A stretch of 64,000 nucleotides of DNA from Isoetes taiwanensis. Lineage: Eukaryota; Streptophyta; Lycopodiopsida; Isoetales; Isoetaceae. Below the pieces are notes generated by a model that saw only the letters and a list, made by a program, of their open reading frames with translations, was not told the DNA's origin and ran no database searches. The DNA is taken from contig JAJEKV010000030.1 in the NCBI GenBank assembly GCA_021234155.1, positions 2,441,842 through 2,505,841 on the forward strand, given 5' to 3'. Each line of letters opens with the position of its first letter. Position 1 is the stretch's first letter. Below are positions 31,461 through 43,385 of the stretch, piece after piece. The position numbers and the translations under genes were made by a program.

Positions 31461-33230
31461 AAGTTTAGATCTAGAAGCTGCAAGATCAGAATCTTGGGTC
31501 TGCTCTAAACATTGTGTTCCTAAGCATGGCTAAGCTTCAATTAATATGCATACATAAGAACTGCTGTAGCAAGAATTTTAAGAGCTTTTATCATTTTGAA
31601 GTGCTGCCACAATCTCTAAGGTTCAATTATTCAAAAATAAGATTTTTATGAAAAAACTAAGTTATTTTTGGTCATTGTAGAAATCCAAGCCTATTTAAAT
31701 GGAAGCTGTACATTGTTGTCATCACTAAAATTATAAGTTTCCTCACAGTAAGCGTCTCCTTAAATATTGCCCATGTCTATCACATTCCAGCATAATGAGC
31801 ACCGTCAATGGATCTGTGCAGTATAATTGGCATTCTATAGGAGGTTATGGCATTTTCAATGTTTTAGATATTATCCAACTGTGTCCTCATAATTCATGAT
31901 GAGAGTTAGATGTTCATTTGCATTTGGCAATGCAGCTTTCTTGTCAACAACTGTGATACAGAATCTTCATCATAACTGTCAAAAGCTGACCCATAATCAT
32001 TTCTCCAAAGGCGTCAGAAGATGCTAAGAAGACAGATCCTGTGCCTCCTATTGCAGAAGTAAGCCCAGAGAGAGAGAGAAAGAGGTAGAAAGAGAGACAG
32101 GGGGGGGGAGGGAGGGAGGGAGGGAGGGAGAATGGGAGGGAGCTTCCACATGATAGCTTTTTTGTGGGGGAGATGATGAGAGAGGGTGAGAGGTGCGAGA
32201 GGGAGGTGAGAGTGGGAAAAACCCACTCTCACCATTTAGTGTCCGAGAGGCATTTTTGGCCTAACTGACGGATGGAAGCTAAGCCCCTGCAGAAATGTAT
32301 TTTGCCTCCTATTTTGGCCGTTCCGCAATTCCCCACATTCTGGCAATCTGATCACAAAGTGTAGGCAGAAAACCTTGAATGTGTAGGTCTAGAGCACTTT
32401 GGAGATTCTATGTACGAGATCTGAACTCTAGCTCGAGCTGTTTGAGACCGAAAAGTCCTGCAATATTAGATCTATCATTCTTGTCCAACAGTGGTCTCTG
32501 GGGACTAAATAGTTTAGACGGCAGAACACCCACCATTGTCGGAGTGCCAGGTTGAAGCTGGATTCTGGAAATTTTTTTAATCAGGCGAGAAGTCCAAAAT
32601 CTTGTAAGACATTCAATACCTTTTCTTCACTAATTATGATCTCGTTTTGAACGAAGTACCTTATCACTAGATCTTCTTATGTTTGCCATGATAAAACACA
32701 AATTGTATTAATTCAATCAAATCAATCTGGGCAAAACACATAAAATGAAACGAATCCAATAACTCAGAACTACAAATCCCATCATAACTTTTCAAAAACC
32801 CTCACTGAATCAAACCGTAAAAATGTTGTTTGGACTCAGAAAACTTAACCAATCATGGTCATTATCAGACACCATCATAAAGCCCTTAAAGAAAGCTCTC
32901 TAACGCAAAAAGAAAATCATCAAAGACTAAGTCACGAATCAAGAGTTATGATAAAAAAGTATCTTACCGTAAAAACTGCAATGCATGCCCAGTGCAGTGT
33001 GTATAGGGATGTTACATCAATCTCTATAGGTGCTAGTGCCTAAGACAATGTAGATTTGGAGATCACTTACACCTACACTGCCAAAATCGATGGTATATGT
33101 TTATAATAAGCAACCAGTAGGCCAAAAAATTTAAGTCATTATGAGGGTCTCCATTCTGCACATTGGAATCTCCCATACAAAGTTGCTCATTGCTAAGAAA
33201 AGTTTCCCATTGCTAAGACGAGCTTGAAAA
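31461..33230. other. Intergenic; purine repeat and a dispersed repeat
   Basis: A purine tract (AGAGAGAGA, then GGGA units) at 32070-32130. The 32870-32965 stretch (AAAGCTCTCTAACGC, AAAATCATCAAAGAC, GAATCAAGAGTTATGATAA) matches 39905-39995 in order, so it is a dispersed repeat. No gene seen. Confidence 0.5.
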
Positions 33231-34660
33231 TCATAGGTCAGCTTAAGTGTAATCTTAAGATATGGCAAAGGACAATGGCTCATTAACTATGATGCAATAT
33301 GCAGATGACATATTTGTGGTCTTAAAGTTGGAGACAAAAGTTTAGAAAATTTTCTTGAGGCAATAGACAGATTTGGAAAAGTGGCAGGCATTGTATTGAA
33401 CTGGAACAAAAGTGCAATCACAATGGATACTCAAGAGCAAATGATCCATGGTATTAAAGTGCGGGATAAAATGCAACCACAACCATTGTAGGAATCTCCT
33501 TGGCCCTAAATAGTGGAATACATGGATTATGGGAGCCAATTAACTCCAAAATTAAAAAGAAATTAACAATATAACCTTCTACATTATCATTGGCAGGTAA
33601 GGTTGAAATTGCGCTATAGTTGGAGATAAAGTCTCTTACAATTAGTGGCAATTGGAAAATTTATATGCCAAGGAGTGCATAAATTGCGCTATAGTTGGAG
33701 ATAAAGTCTCTTACAATTAGTGGCAATTGGAAAATTTATATGCCAAGGAGTGCATAAAGTTGCCTGGTCAGACTTAGTCAAATCAAAGAAAGAAGGAGGG
33801 CTAGGATGCAAGGACACATTCATTCAAGCACAAGCCTTAGTAGTAAAGACGATTTGGAGGGCCTTGTATTGCACACGACCTTCGCCAGCATTGAAGTTGG
33901 TTAAATATTGGATTCATAAATCTTGTTCAATAGAAAACCCTATTTTGAACATGAATTGCAAGATCTGCATTTTTCTAGATGACACCAAGTTTAGGTACAT
34001 CTAGAACCATGAAAAGAATGATAGAGGCTGGAATGGGGTCTGCCTATGCTATCGACCATCTACAATAGATGCTAGGTGCAAGGAAATCAATTTCTTATGG
34101 CACCCTGATCTAGTACAAGAGGATATAGGATGCCTAGGCCTACAACATCCCCAAAAATACATGCAATGGCATGAAGCTGGTCTCAAACACACAGAAGATT
34201 TGAGAGATGGAGATCGATAAAGAACATGGGAAGAAATAGCTGAACTAATAAAGGGGTCTAATATTGATAAAAAAATATATTCAAAATGGTTATGGAAAGA
34301 GTGGAAATGCACAGTGAACTCAGCAACAATTCAAATCAATGGCAATTAAACAGGAAGAAAACTTATTATGTTAAGGAAATTTATAAGGCTCGTAACGAAA
34401 ATTGACTCTCAAGAGCCACTAATTTATGGCAATGTGATGAAGACAAGTTGGCCTCAGCAAATGCCAAAGGATGCAAAACATACACTACAAACAAAGTTAA
34501 AATGTTCAAATGGCTAGTTCTTCACCAAAGTCTATCAACAAATGTAAGAAGAGCTAAATATGATAATACAACCTCAAGTCTATGCCGTATGGGATGTAGG
34601 AAAAGTGAAACTTCAAATCATGTATTTACTTGCCCATGGGTCACTGAATTCTGAAGCTAG
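33230..34660 (+). mobile_element. Plant L1-type LINE, C-terminal half of ORF2
   Basis: Starts just before the catalytic motif (LTMMQYADDIFVVL near 33285-33320), then AIDRFGKVAGIVLNWNKS. It passes through several stops and shifts to KFICQGVHKVAWSDLVKS, KEGGLGCKD and KTIWRALYC, typical of the region after the RT thumb. It finishes with a zf-RVT-type zinc region (KVKMFKWLVLHQSLSTNVRR, LCRMGCRKSETSNHVFTCPW). A 75-bp tandem duplication lies inside. The endonuclease and the front of RT are absent. Highly decayed. Confidence 0.85.
33606..33755 (+). repeat. Tandem duplication of 75 bp inside the LINE
   Basis: Units 33606-33680 and 33681-33755 are essentially identical (AAATTGCGCTATAGTTGG... GAGTGCATA). 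The length is a multiple of three. The lack of divergence suggests it is recent compared with the decayed LINE around it. Confidence 0.9.
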
Positions 34661-34679
34661 GCAGCTCAGATAAATGTAG

Positions 34680-35932
34680 GGACCATTTTTTAAGACAATA
34701 CGTTAGAGTTTTTAGAAGCTGAAAATATATTCCAAAATACCATAAGATCTATAAGTTGCTGGGTTGTATGGAAACATAGAAACATGGTATTATTGAAAAA
34801 AAAAATCCCTCTCTACAATGGTTGAAGAAAGGTTTTCTGGCCACACTCGCAGATTCAGCAGTAACCCATAAAATCTTGAAGGGGAAGAAATATAATAAAG
34901 CTTAGGAAAGAATTGGTAGTTTCTAGGGTTCATATGAATTCTTTATTACTCACTGTGAGTGATGTATTCTACACAAATGAGCAGAAGAGACTGAATTGGA
35001 TTGGAGGAGCTGGTAAGTGGATGAAAATGCTGAGAATTCGGATTAGGAAGAGCTCCAGCTATCCAAAGAAGAATAAGTAGACACCTTCAAACTGCTAAAG
35101 CAGAAAATGGTGTATGCCACAATAATTGAGAGGCTGCTGAAAAAAGGAGAAGTATGGAGATTTAATAATCTGAGGCAATGCTTCATCAAACTCTATCACA
35201 AATGAAAGAAGAAAAGCCCATGTGCTCCTTCTACTAGATTTCACCAACTACTCTATTCAAGATCTGGATATGCTTCTGAGTATGTTTGGGAGGAAAGATG
35301 TGCCAGATCTCACAACACAAATCTCACAACACATGATGTCTTGGGTGCAGCTTAATCTAAATTTGGCAGGAAGTCTTTAAAATTGGAATAGAAAATGGTA
35401 CAAAAAATGCTACAACTGCAGAAGGAAATAAAAGGGAAGATAAAACAAACATAGTTAGATCAAGATTGAGGAATAGTAGCTCTGAGACGATCTCAAACAG
35501 TGTGGAAGAAATGGTGGCACAAACACAAGAGCATTATGATACAAATACTGCAGGAAATAAAGGGGGGAGGGGCAATTAATGAGATATGTGATATTATAGA
35601 AACATAAAGAATATCTTTGATAGTACAAAGTGACAACATGGCCAAGGGGAGTTTCTCAAGACCATAAATCCCAAGCAAGATCTAAACCTTTAAAATAATG
35701 ATGCAAGAGCTCTTAATGGAAATTGTGATGGTATGGATTCAAATTTGTATTGCCAAACCAATTTTTGGAGCTACCCTCACTCTGAGGACCATGTAAGTTC
35801 TGACAAAGAAAACTTTGACAAAGAAAATTCTGACAAAAAAAATAACATATATACCAAAGATTATGTGCAGAATAGATCTTGGGGAGATGATCAATTTTTG
35901 TCTTACCCTTTCTATCCCTTTTTAGATTATCC
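34680..35932. other. Probable LINE leader / ORF1 region, too decayed to read
   Basis: Precedes the ORF2 start at 35933 at the distance expected for LINE ORF1. Fragments such as RLRNSSSETISNSVEEMVAQ and short GACAAAGAAAA repeats (35805-35840) occur, but no known ORF1 motif was identified. The assignment is by position only. Confidence 0.35.
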
Positions 35933-37872
35933 ATGAAGATTCTTTCCTGGAATTTGAGAGGAATTAAGGGACCATTGAAAAGGAGAAGCGCCATCTCTCA
36001 AATCAGAGAGTATAATGCGGATATAAGGCTCCCAAATTCTAAATGTTCCAACCTTGTTGATTGGATTGGGCCAGGGCACTCTTCTATTTGGATTGAGGCC
36101 AATGGCATCTCGGGAGGGTTGTGCGTCATATGGAAGAACCTTAACCACTGCCACTTTTATAACATCCCTTGCAAAAGATGGTAATCTGTGATCTTCAATC
36201 ATTTGAATATAACTTTTGGGGTCATTAATGTCTATGCCTCCACTATTTCCAAAGGAAGAGAAACTTTCTGGCCTCAGATTAGCAACTGGCTTCATAATCA
36301 AAATTCTTTAACTTGGATTTTGGCTGGAGACTTTAACAACACTCCCCACAGAGATCTCAAGTCTAGCAACAACTTGAACATGTCTACAATTGAAAGGGCC
36401 AACTGGGACAATTCTCTTGACTCCTATTTGTTTGCCCACATCCCGGGGTTTGTAGAGTTTTCTGTGCCTTAGAAGGATTTTACATCAACAACTCTGACTT
36501 TCCTTTCTGAGATAATAGCTTTGTATCAAGTGATGAAAGCACCTCAATCTCTGACCATCAGCCCCAGTTTCTTGAAACTAAGCATGCTTTAAGCATTATA
36601 ATGCAGGGTAATATCCCCTTTAAGTTGAATTGCTCCATTCTCAATAATGAGAAATTCTGTGCTGATTTTAAAACATTTTATGGCAGTCTCCCTAGAGTTC
36701 ATAATTTAAATTCAATGAAAGATTTCTACTCTAATATTAAAGCCTCTAAATCCTGGATCAAACATTGGTCTAAGGAATACTATGACTAGAGGAAAAATGA
36801 GAAGAAAAAATATCTTTTAGAGATAAAGGATGTTAGAATTAAGTTGCAACATGATCCCCTTAACCTCAACCTGCATTTGCTCGAGGGCAACTTGGAGCAC
36901 GCCATCAAAACCATTGAAGAATTTGAGGGTAAGAGTGCTGCTGTGAAGAGCATGATCAATTTCCATACCAACATGGACAATAATAATTCTAAATTCTTTT
37001 TCAGGATTACCAAGAATAGGTTGCTCAGAAAGCAAATTACCACCATTAAAAATGATAATGGTACTGAATTGAATGATTCTAAGAATATATCTCAGCTTTT
37101 TCACTCAAAATACTCTAATATCTTCTCTGCCCATACTAATGTCAATTGGAATAGTTCTTAGACCTTCTTGAGTCTTTACCAACCAATATCATTGACCCTC
37201 TGAATGATCAAATTTTAAATAAGCCATCTGAGGATGAGCTTAAGCATACTTTAAATAGTTTGGCCAAGGGAAAGAGTTTGGGACCAAATGGCCTTCCTCT
37301 CTGAAATTTTTATTAAATTTTGAAAAGATATCAAAAGCGATCTTATTCACTTGGTTAATGGTTTTTGGCTTACCAACCACTTACATCCGGCCCTTGCTTC
37401 TGCTCATTACCCTTATTCCCAAAACTGATAATCCAGAATGTTTGAGTGACTAGAGGCCCATATATTTGAGCAATACTACATATAAGCTATGTGGAAAAAT
37501 TTTGGCTAATAGAATTAAATGCTACTTGCAAAAGCAAAAGAATATTAGCTTGCATCAATCAGCATTCTTGCCAAATAGATATATTCTGGACAATTATATT
37601 GCTGCCATGGAAGGCATGCACAAGGCTAGGCTGTCAGATCAAAACTATGTTCTTCTCAAGCTAGTTTTCTCTAAAGCCTTTGACACAGTTAGATGGAATT
37701 TTCTCAATCTAGATCTTAAAAAGATTGGTTTCTCCCTGACACTGATTGATTTGATACTGGGCCTCAACTCGAGATCTCAATCCTTTGTGCTCATTAATGG
37801 ATCCCCTGGTAGATTCTTCTCCTTGAGCAAAGGGGTCAGACAAGGATGTCCTTTGGCCCCTTATTTATTTAT
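35933..37872 (+). mobile_element. Plant L1-type LINE, N-terminal half of ORF2
   Basis: The ATG at 35933 begins MKILSWNLRGIKGPLKRRS (endonuclease start). Then WIEANGISGGLCVIWKN, a TAG, NITFGVINVYAS, LAGDFNNTPHRDL (catalytic Asp-Asn) and more stops. RT continues with SNTTYKLCGKILANRIK, HQSAFLPNRYILDN, LKLVFSKAFDTVRWNFL and LSKGVRQGCPLAPYLFI. It ends at about 37872, before the YADD motif, where other sequence begins (TTACTAGAAAATTGCCCACC). It supplies roughly the part that the 33.2-34.7 kb LINE lacks. Confidence 0.88.
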
Positions 37873-38653
37873 TACTAGAAAATTGCCCACCTTCGGTGGG
37901 CACCCCATGTGGTTGCATGCCAATGTTTTTGTATTTGTTGTGTATGTTTTATGTGTAATGGTGCATATAAAGCTATGTTACATGATTCATGACGTTTGAT
38001 TGATCTTGTGAGATACAATAACGACATGATATATGTGCTAACTCATGTGCCATGGCATAATTTGGGCCATCAATTTAGGGTGGATGGATTCCCATTATAG
38101 ATATCATTATCTTCCAAAATTAATATAGTTAGAAGATTGCCCACTAGCGATGGCCGTTCAATAATGTTTTGAGAATGTGGTTGTTGTTAGACAATTTGCA
38201 ACTTAGCGTGTATTGTAATAGTTTTAAGAAATACATAGTTCACAAATAAATGTTCCAATAACAACATGGCATAAAAAGATCTATTGCCAAAGAGCAAATC
38301 CCAAAATCGCATTGCTCATAGTGTAGTGATTCAGAATCATGTTTCCAATGCATTTGCCAAATAAGGAGCAATTAGAGTGAAGAAAGGTAGTGTGCCTTAG
38401 CTTGCTCTGTCCTAAAATGAATGTACATATTACACATAAAGCTCATTTAAATCTGTTAGCAGCTTCTTTTAAATCTATCATTCTAAAGGTCATGATATTC
38501 AACTTAGTACTCAGCAGCACACTCAAATAATTTTATTTGAGAGCATTACTTCTATTTTACGATTATGAATCTGCGAATGTAGCTGCAACCTGTACTATCA
38601 TCCAATTCGTGGAAAGTATTTGACAAGTAATGGAAATCCATAGTAATTGTCTA
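37873..38653. other. Sequence interrupting the LINE, hairpin-bearing; otherwise intergenic
   Basis: Begins ACTAGAAAATTGCCCACC and contains the perfect hairpin GCCCACC-TTC-GGTGGGC. A degenerate echo (TTAGAAGATTGCCCACTAG) lies near 38127. The form recalls short non-autonomous elements with a GC hairpin beside ACTAG, but no end, duplication or transposase could be fixed. Confidence 0.35.
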
Positions 38654-39578
38654 TATGACTTCCAGAATAAAATCCGCTCTATCTTTATGGTAACTTTTAC
38701 TTATGTTCTATTTGTTTTATTGTGATGAAATTCAAAAGCTACAGGTGATGAAAGCCTCAAATGAATTCTAGTTTTTTTCTGGTTTGAATTCTAAATTTTT
38801 TGTCACTAGGAATCCCCAAGGCCCCGAAGGGGCCAAAAATTTTTTTTGCAACACAAACCATTAACATCCAACATATAAAAATTAAATCCCCCAACACATA
38901 ACAACCATTGACATTAATTAACACAACCATTGGGTCCAACACATTTAAATTAAAATCCCCCTTAAACCCCCTTTGGTTTGGGTGCATATTCACACGGGGG
39001 GTGACTCCGGGCAACGAGAGCTGTTGGATAGGCATATTCACCCCTTATTCCTTAATCTACATAAAATGCGTAAAGTTCCTCATTTGTGGGGTATGCAAGT
39101 ACAAAATTTGCTATACTGTATAACAAGATTCGCAAAATACTATAAGATTTCAAGCGGAATACTATATGATGTTGATTTTGTACGTGCAAAATACAATTAT
39201 GAGGGCTCTTGCTGCCCTACGTCACCCCCTGTGTGAATATGCACCCAAACCAAAGGGGGTTTAAGGGGGATTTTAATTTAAATGTGTTGGACCCAATGGT
39301 TGTGTTAATTAAAGTCAATGGTTGTTATGTGTTGGGGGATTTAATTTTTATATGTTGGATGTTAATGGTTTGTGTTGCAAAAAAAATTTTTGGCCCCTTC
39401 GGGGCCTTGGGCACGCCCCCTCCAGTTGTGACAAAAATTTAGAATTCAAACCGAAAAAAACTAGAATTCATTTGAGGCTTTCATCAATTGTAGCTTTTGA
39501 ATTTCATCACAATAAAACAAATAGAACATAAGTAAAAGTTACCATAAAGATAGAGCGGATTTTATTCTGGAAGTCATA
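38654..39578. mobile_element. Foldback element, 925 bp, about 370-bp inverted arms
   Basis: The left arm (38654 to about 39022) and right arm (about 39205 to 39578) are nearly perfect reverse complements. Outer ends TATGACTTCCAGAATAAAAT and its complement, middle AAATGAATTCTAG, a GC hairpin (GGCCCCGAAGGGGCC) in each arm, and inner ends at GGTTTGGGTGCATATTCACA. The loop is about 180 bp. The right arm carries an extra GGGCACGCCCCCTCC. No coding. The loop and one arm recur at 29.4-29.8 kb, and a scrap (ACAACCATTGGGTCAACACA) at 55.64 kb, so this is a family. Confidence 0.9.
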
Positions 39579-39599
39579 AAGTTTGCAACACCCATACAA

Positions 39600-40050
39600 A
39601 CATTTTTCAACGGGAATTTAACAGCAGCCTTTGGCCTCCATGGATTCTTGTGGTGAGAAACCAAAGTGGGAAACTTTTCTGCTTGTTAGTACAAGGATCT
39701 AGAAACCTTGGAATTTGCTTAATAACTGCCTCAAAATCTAAAAATGCATGGTAATTTTTGCAAGCTTCATTTGAATGAGCCATAAAACAATATCCAATAA
39801 GCGCAATCCTCATTGATAATCATTTGGTAGGATGTGAAAGCCTACCAAACCCGGCCGAGAAATTGCTGTTTTAACATAGATAACGTAACCAAACATATCG
39901 ATATCATACATCATCGAAAGGATCTCAGAGAGAGCTTTCCAGCGCAATAAAAATCATCTCAAGCGAGCTCACGGATCAAAAGTTATGATAAGAAATGTGT
40001 TGCCCGAGGAGAAAGCGCACTACATGCGCCCTTCAAGCCCACAAAAAGAG
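39600..40050. other. Intergenic; unrecognised minus-strand frame and dispersed repeat
   Basis: A minus-strand frame at 39607-39813 (MRIALIGYCFMAHSNEACKN, FEAVIKQIPRFLDPC) looks protein-like but has no family I know. 39905-39995 is the dispersed repeat also seen at 32870-32965. Confidence 0.35.
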
Positions 40051-40053
40051 GCC

Positions 40054-40205
40054 TTTTGTTGTGAGCCATTGGTTGTTGACCATTATGCACCACACGCATA
40101 AAAAAAGGGCTTTTGTTGTGAGCCATTGGTTGTTGACCATTATGCACCACACGCACAAAAAAAGGGCTTTTGTTGTGAGCCATTGGTTGTTGACCATTGG
40201 AAAAA
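40054..40205. repeat. 57-bp tandem repeat, about 2.6 units
   Basis: Units start TTTTGTTGTGAGCCATTGGT at 40054, 40111 and 40168. The unit length is a multiple of three and free of stops in one frame on each strand, so both strands show a periodic 19-residue open frame. Units are almost identical. Confidence 0.9.
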
Positions 40206-40660
40206 AAAAAGGCTAAAATCAATGGCTCAGAAATGGTGCACTCTAGATGTACGCATTAGTACATCCATTTGAATACATCACGAAATCATAGAAAAACCTT
40301 AGTGAAAAGCGTACAAAAACACAAAGAAAACCCCATGTTATTATGCTACATATTGTTCTTGTTGCGTGGTACAGAAGCAAGTAATATAAATTGCAAGGGA
40401 AACCTTCATAAAATTTGCCTATTAATACACAGTGAAAGCATGGCCAAGGAAAAAAAGGCAAGACGTTCCATTAGGAACATGGCAAAAGGTGGAAAGAATG
40501 TTTATTCTTTGAGTAAGGCTAACTTTTCCCTTCTCTTTATCGTCTCTTTCATCGTTCTTCAAACTTTACGGCAGAAGAACCAATCTGACTTGGGTATATG
40601 AAAAAGGGATGACAACCTTGTATTGAAGCAACCCACTATGTGCATAACCTTCAATCATGG

Positions 40661-41762
40661 CATAAATCATCCAAATGATGGATGTCGCATGCATCGTAAG
40701 CTTTTAGAGAGTGCAAGAGCTTCAATTTCTCAAATGCAAGACATATATGTAAGCATCCTCAATATCTCGTTAGTAGTAATTTGTGCAATAAGCCCTACCA
40801 TTGAATCTTCTTCTCTTGGGACCTATTGACTGAACCATAACTCATATCATACCTTTATATGTTGAAGGGGCAAATATTTCTGCTTGCCCACTTCATTTTG
40901 CATCTCTAAAACAAAAGAGTTGCCGATGCTATTTTCAGACTGAACCTGTGAAGGAATGGTTTCCGCAAAACTTGGGGATGCTCTTCGACCTTGTTCCCCT
41001 CAACAAAAATTGACATGTTTGTGGTTGCTCTAGGGGTATCCAACACACCCTGTATTTCCTAAAATGCATTTACATCTGGATCCTGCAACACAACACAATA
41101 TTCCATGTATTTAAAAATGTCCTGGAAACCGAAAATATAACTGGAGCCACCTTTATATGTATCACAGACTTTATAAAACGGATGCAAGTTTTCAAGGTCT
41201 CTTTCACCATCCATGGCATAAATCATCCAAATGCAGGATGGCGCATGCATCGTAAGCTTTTTAGAGAGTGCAAGAGCTTCAATTTCTCAAATGCAAGACA
41301 TATAGGTAGGCATCCTCAATATCTCGTTAGTAGTAATTTGTGCAATAAGCCCTATAGTTGAATCTTCTTTTCTTGGGACCTATGACTGAACCATAACTCA
41401 TATCCTACCTTTATATGTTGAAGGGGCGAATATCTCTGCTTGCCCACTTCCTTTTGCATCTCTAAAACAAAAGAGTTGCCGATGCTATTTTCAGACTAAA
41501 CCTGTGAAGGAATGGTTTCCGCAAAACTTGGGGATGCTCTTCGACCTTGCTCCCCTCATGACATATTTGTGGTTGCTCTAGGGGTATCCAACACACTCTG
41601 TATTTCCTAAAATGCATTTATATCTGGATCCTGCAACACAACACAATATTCCATGTATTTAAAAATGTCCTGGAAACAGAAAATATAACTGGAGCCACCT
41701 TTATATGTATCACAGGCTTTATAAAACGGATGCAAGTTTTCAAGGTCTTCTCACCATCCATG
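40661..41762. repeat. Tandem duplication, 556-bp unit
   Basis: 40661-41216 and 41217 to about 41762 align throughout (CATAAATCATCCAAATG ... TTTCAAGGTCT), with substitutions and a few small indels. The minus strand shows a protein-like frame in both units (YIFGFQDIFKYMEYCVVLQD) that I do not recognise. Confidence 0.88.
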
Positions 41763-41824
41763 TGATGTTGCATGTTAGGCCATTTGTTATGGGCAATAGT
41801 CCCACATGTTATTGAATTATCTAT

Positions 41825-42480
41825 CATATGATCCGAATAAGGTTTTGAGTGTATACAAAAGGCTGGGAAAGAGAGGCGTTCCCGGCTGCCGCGATAAGTT
41901 TATTGTAAACATAATTTAGGGAGGGAGGGATGGTGGGTGGTATCAAGAAGGAAAGAATTGGACTGCTGAGATGAAGAAGAAACGCCAATATGAGAAGCTG
42001 ACGAAGTGAACCCAAGGGCACAAAGCTGCATGCAATCCATGCATGTGATGCATGTATGCTCGTCCTTCCTGAGAATATCAATCTCGATGTTCCTGATCGA
42101 TTCCATTCTCGTGATGGACTTGTAAGATGCATCAAAACTCTCGATCAAGAAGAGGACTTCAACTCCTTTGATTGCGAAGGACGAAGGAAATTAACTAAAA
42201 CTAGATAAGGCCAAGATGAAATAAGCTAGAGGAGAAGGAAAATGCCAAGAGTACTCAATCGATACGGGAAGAAGCCTCTCAGTTGCATGGGATCAAGAAG
42301 AAAAGATTGGAACTGCTAAGACAAAGAAGAAACACCATTATGAGAAACTGGTGAAGACTCCTGCAATAAAAAAGCAAACCTAGTGGCTCAAAACTGCATG
42401 CAATCCATACAAGAATACACGTCCTCTCCAGAATATTGATCCAATAGTATAGATCAATTTCATGAAGTGGTACATCTTCC
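41825..42480 (-). repeat. Degenerate 5' fragments of the T-rich element family
   Basis: Two diverged copies (about 41930-42100 and 42290-42475) of the module that reads in sense GATCC...CGAGCATGCATG...GCATGCATTGCATGC...TTCATCA. The second is nearly the same as 48247-48385 (GAAACTGGTGAAGACTCCTG, TGCATGCAATCCATAC), showing a duplicated variant in the cluster. Confidence 0.65.
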
Positions 42481-42639
42481 TCTTCTCTCTTAGCAGTACC
42501 TTATTCTCTATTCTTTGAAACCATGTAGGGGAGGAGCTTCTCCCTGCTTGGATTGACTAATTTGGTGTTTCTTTCATGCTATGGCATGCCCTTTCTCGGC
42601 CGTTCCTCTTCTTTGGCCATAATTATTTGACCTTTCGCC

Positions 42640-43385
42640 CTCGATCCCATTTTTGATAAGCGAAGTTCTCTTCTATTTGGGAGGTTTTTGTCATTTTCAT
42701 ACAAGCCCCATTCTAAAATCCCATCGATCCGAGCCATCGGATCGAGATTCTAGAGAGGGCGAGCATGCATGTCTCGGATGTATGCATTGCATGCTTTCTC
42801 TGGTTGGGAGATCGCTATATTACGCGAGGTTCTTCATCAGCATCTCATCGGCGCTTCCTGTTCTCTCTCAGCAGTATCTTATTCTCTATTCTTTGAAACC
42901 CACCCTCTCCCCCCTTAATTGTTTGATGTATTTGTCGCCTGACATGCGTGACCAGCCCCTCTATTTGAAGAGGTTTTTCGTTTGTTGTCGCGTGGCACAC
43001 ATGATCAGCCCCTCTTGGGAGGTTTATTTTTCCACATTTGTTCTAGTGTTGGTGATGTGAAGGTACAGGTTGGGAAGCGACAACAGCTTCGACTTCTCCA
43101 TTCGTGGATTTTTTTTGGAGCGACTTTTCAGCCTTACGTTTGTCCAAGCCCCTTGCCGAAGGCTTATCACTAGAGTTTTTCCTTGAAAACCGAAAGGGCT
43201 AGGTTTTTAATCCCGGTGATAAGCTGTCGGCAGGTACACAAATCAAACATCTATTAGCATTGTCTTTTTTGGGGTACAAGTTGTATAATTGGACATTCCC
43301 TTTATCTTTTCGTGGGTAGTTCATAGGTATACGGCTATCCACTATCCACCATTGTAGAAAATCTGCTGAGATGAATGAGAATCCT
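42640..43385 (+). mobile_element. T-rich element family, short complete copy (unit 1)
   Basis: Sense order on the plus strand: 5' dyad GATCCGA-gcca-TCGGATC (42727); GCATGCATTGCATGC-rich segment; TTCTCTATTCTTTGAAACC; two hairpin modules H (42933-42978, 42985-43033) each followed by T-runs; GTTGGTGATGTG; the long 3' stem-loop S (43151-43234); and the terminus TGCTGAGATGAATGAGAA (43365-43382). No protein-coding frame. It abuts unit 2, so units may be arranged in tandem. It lacks terminal inverted repeats, LTRs or a poly(A) tail. Confidence 0.65.

Noticed and set aside
43151-43234. Hammerhead ribozyme (retrozyme) in the T-rich family
   Set aside because: The core CTGATGA...GAAA with a cleavage NUH was looked for in the S regions and not found, so the stem-loop is not a hammerhead.
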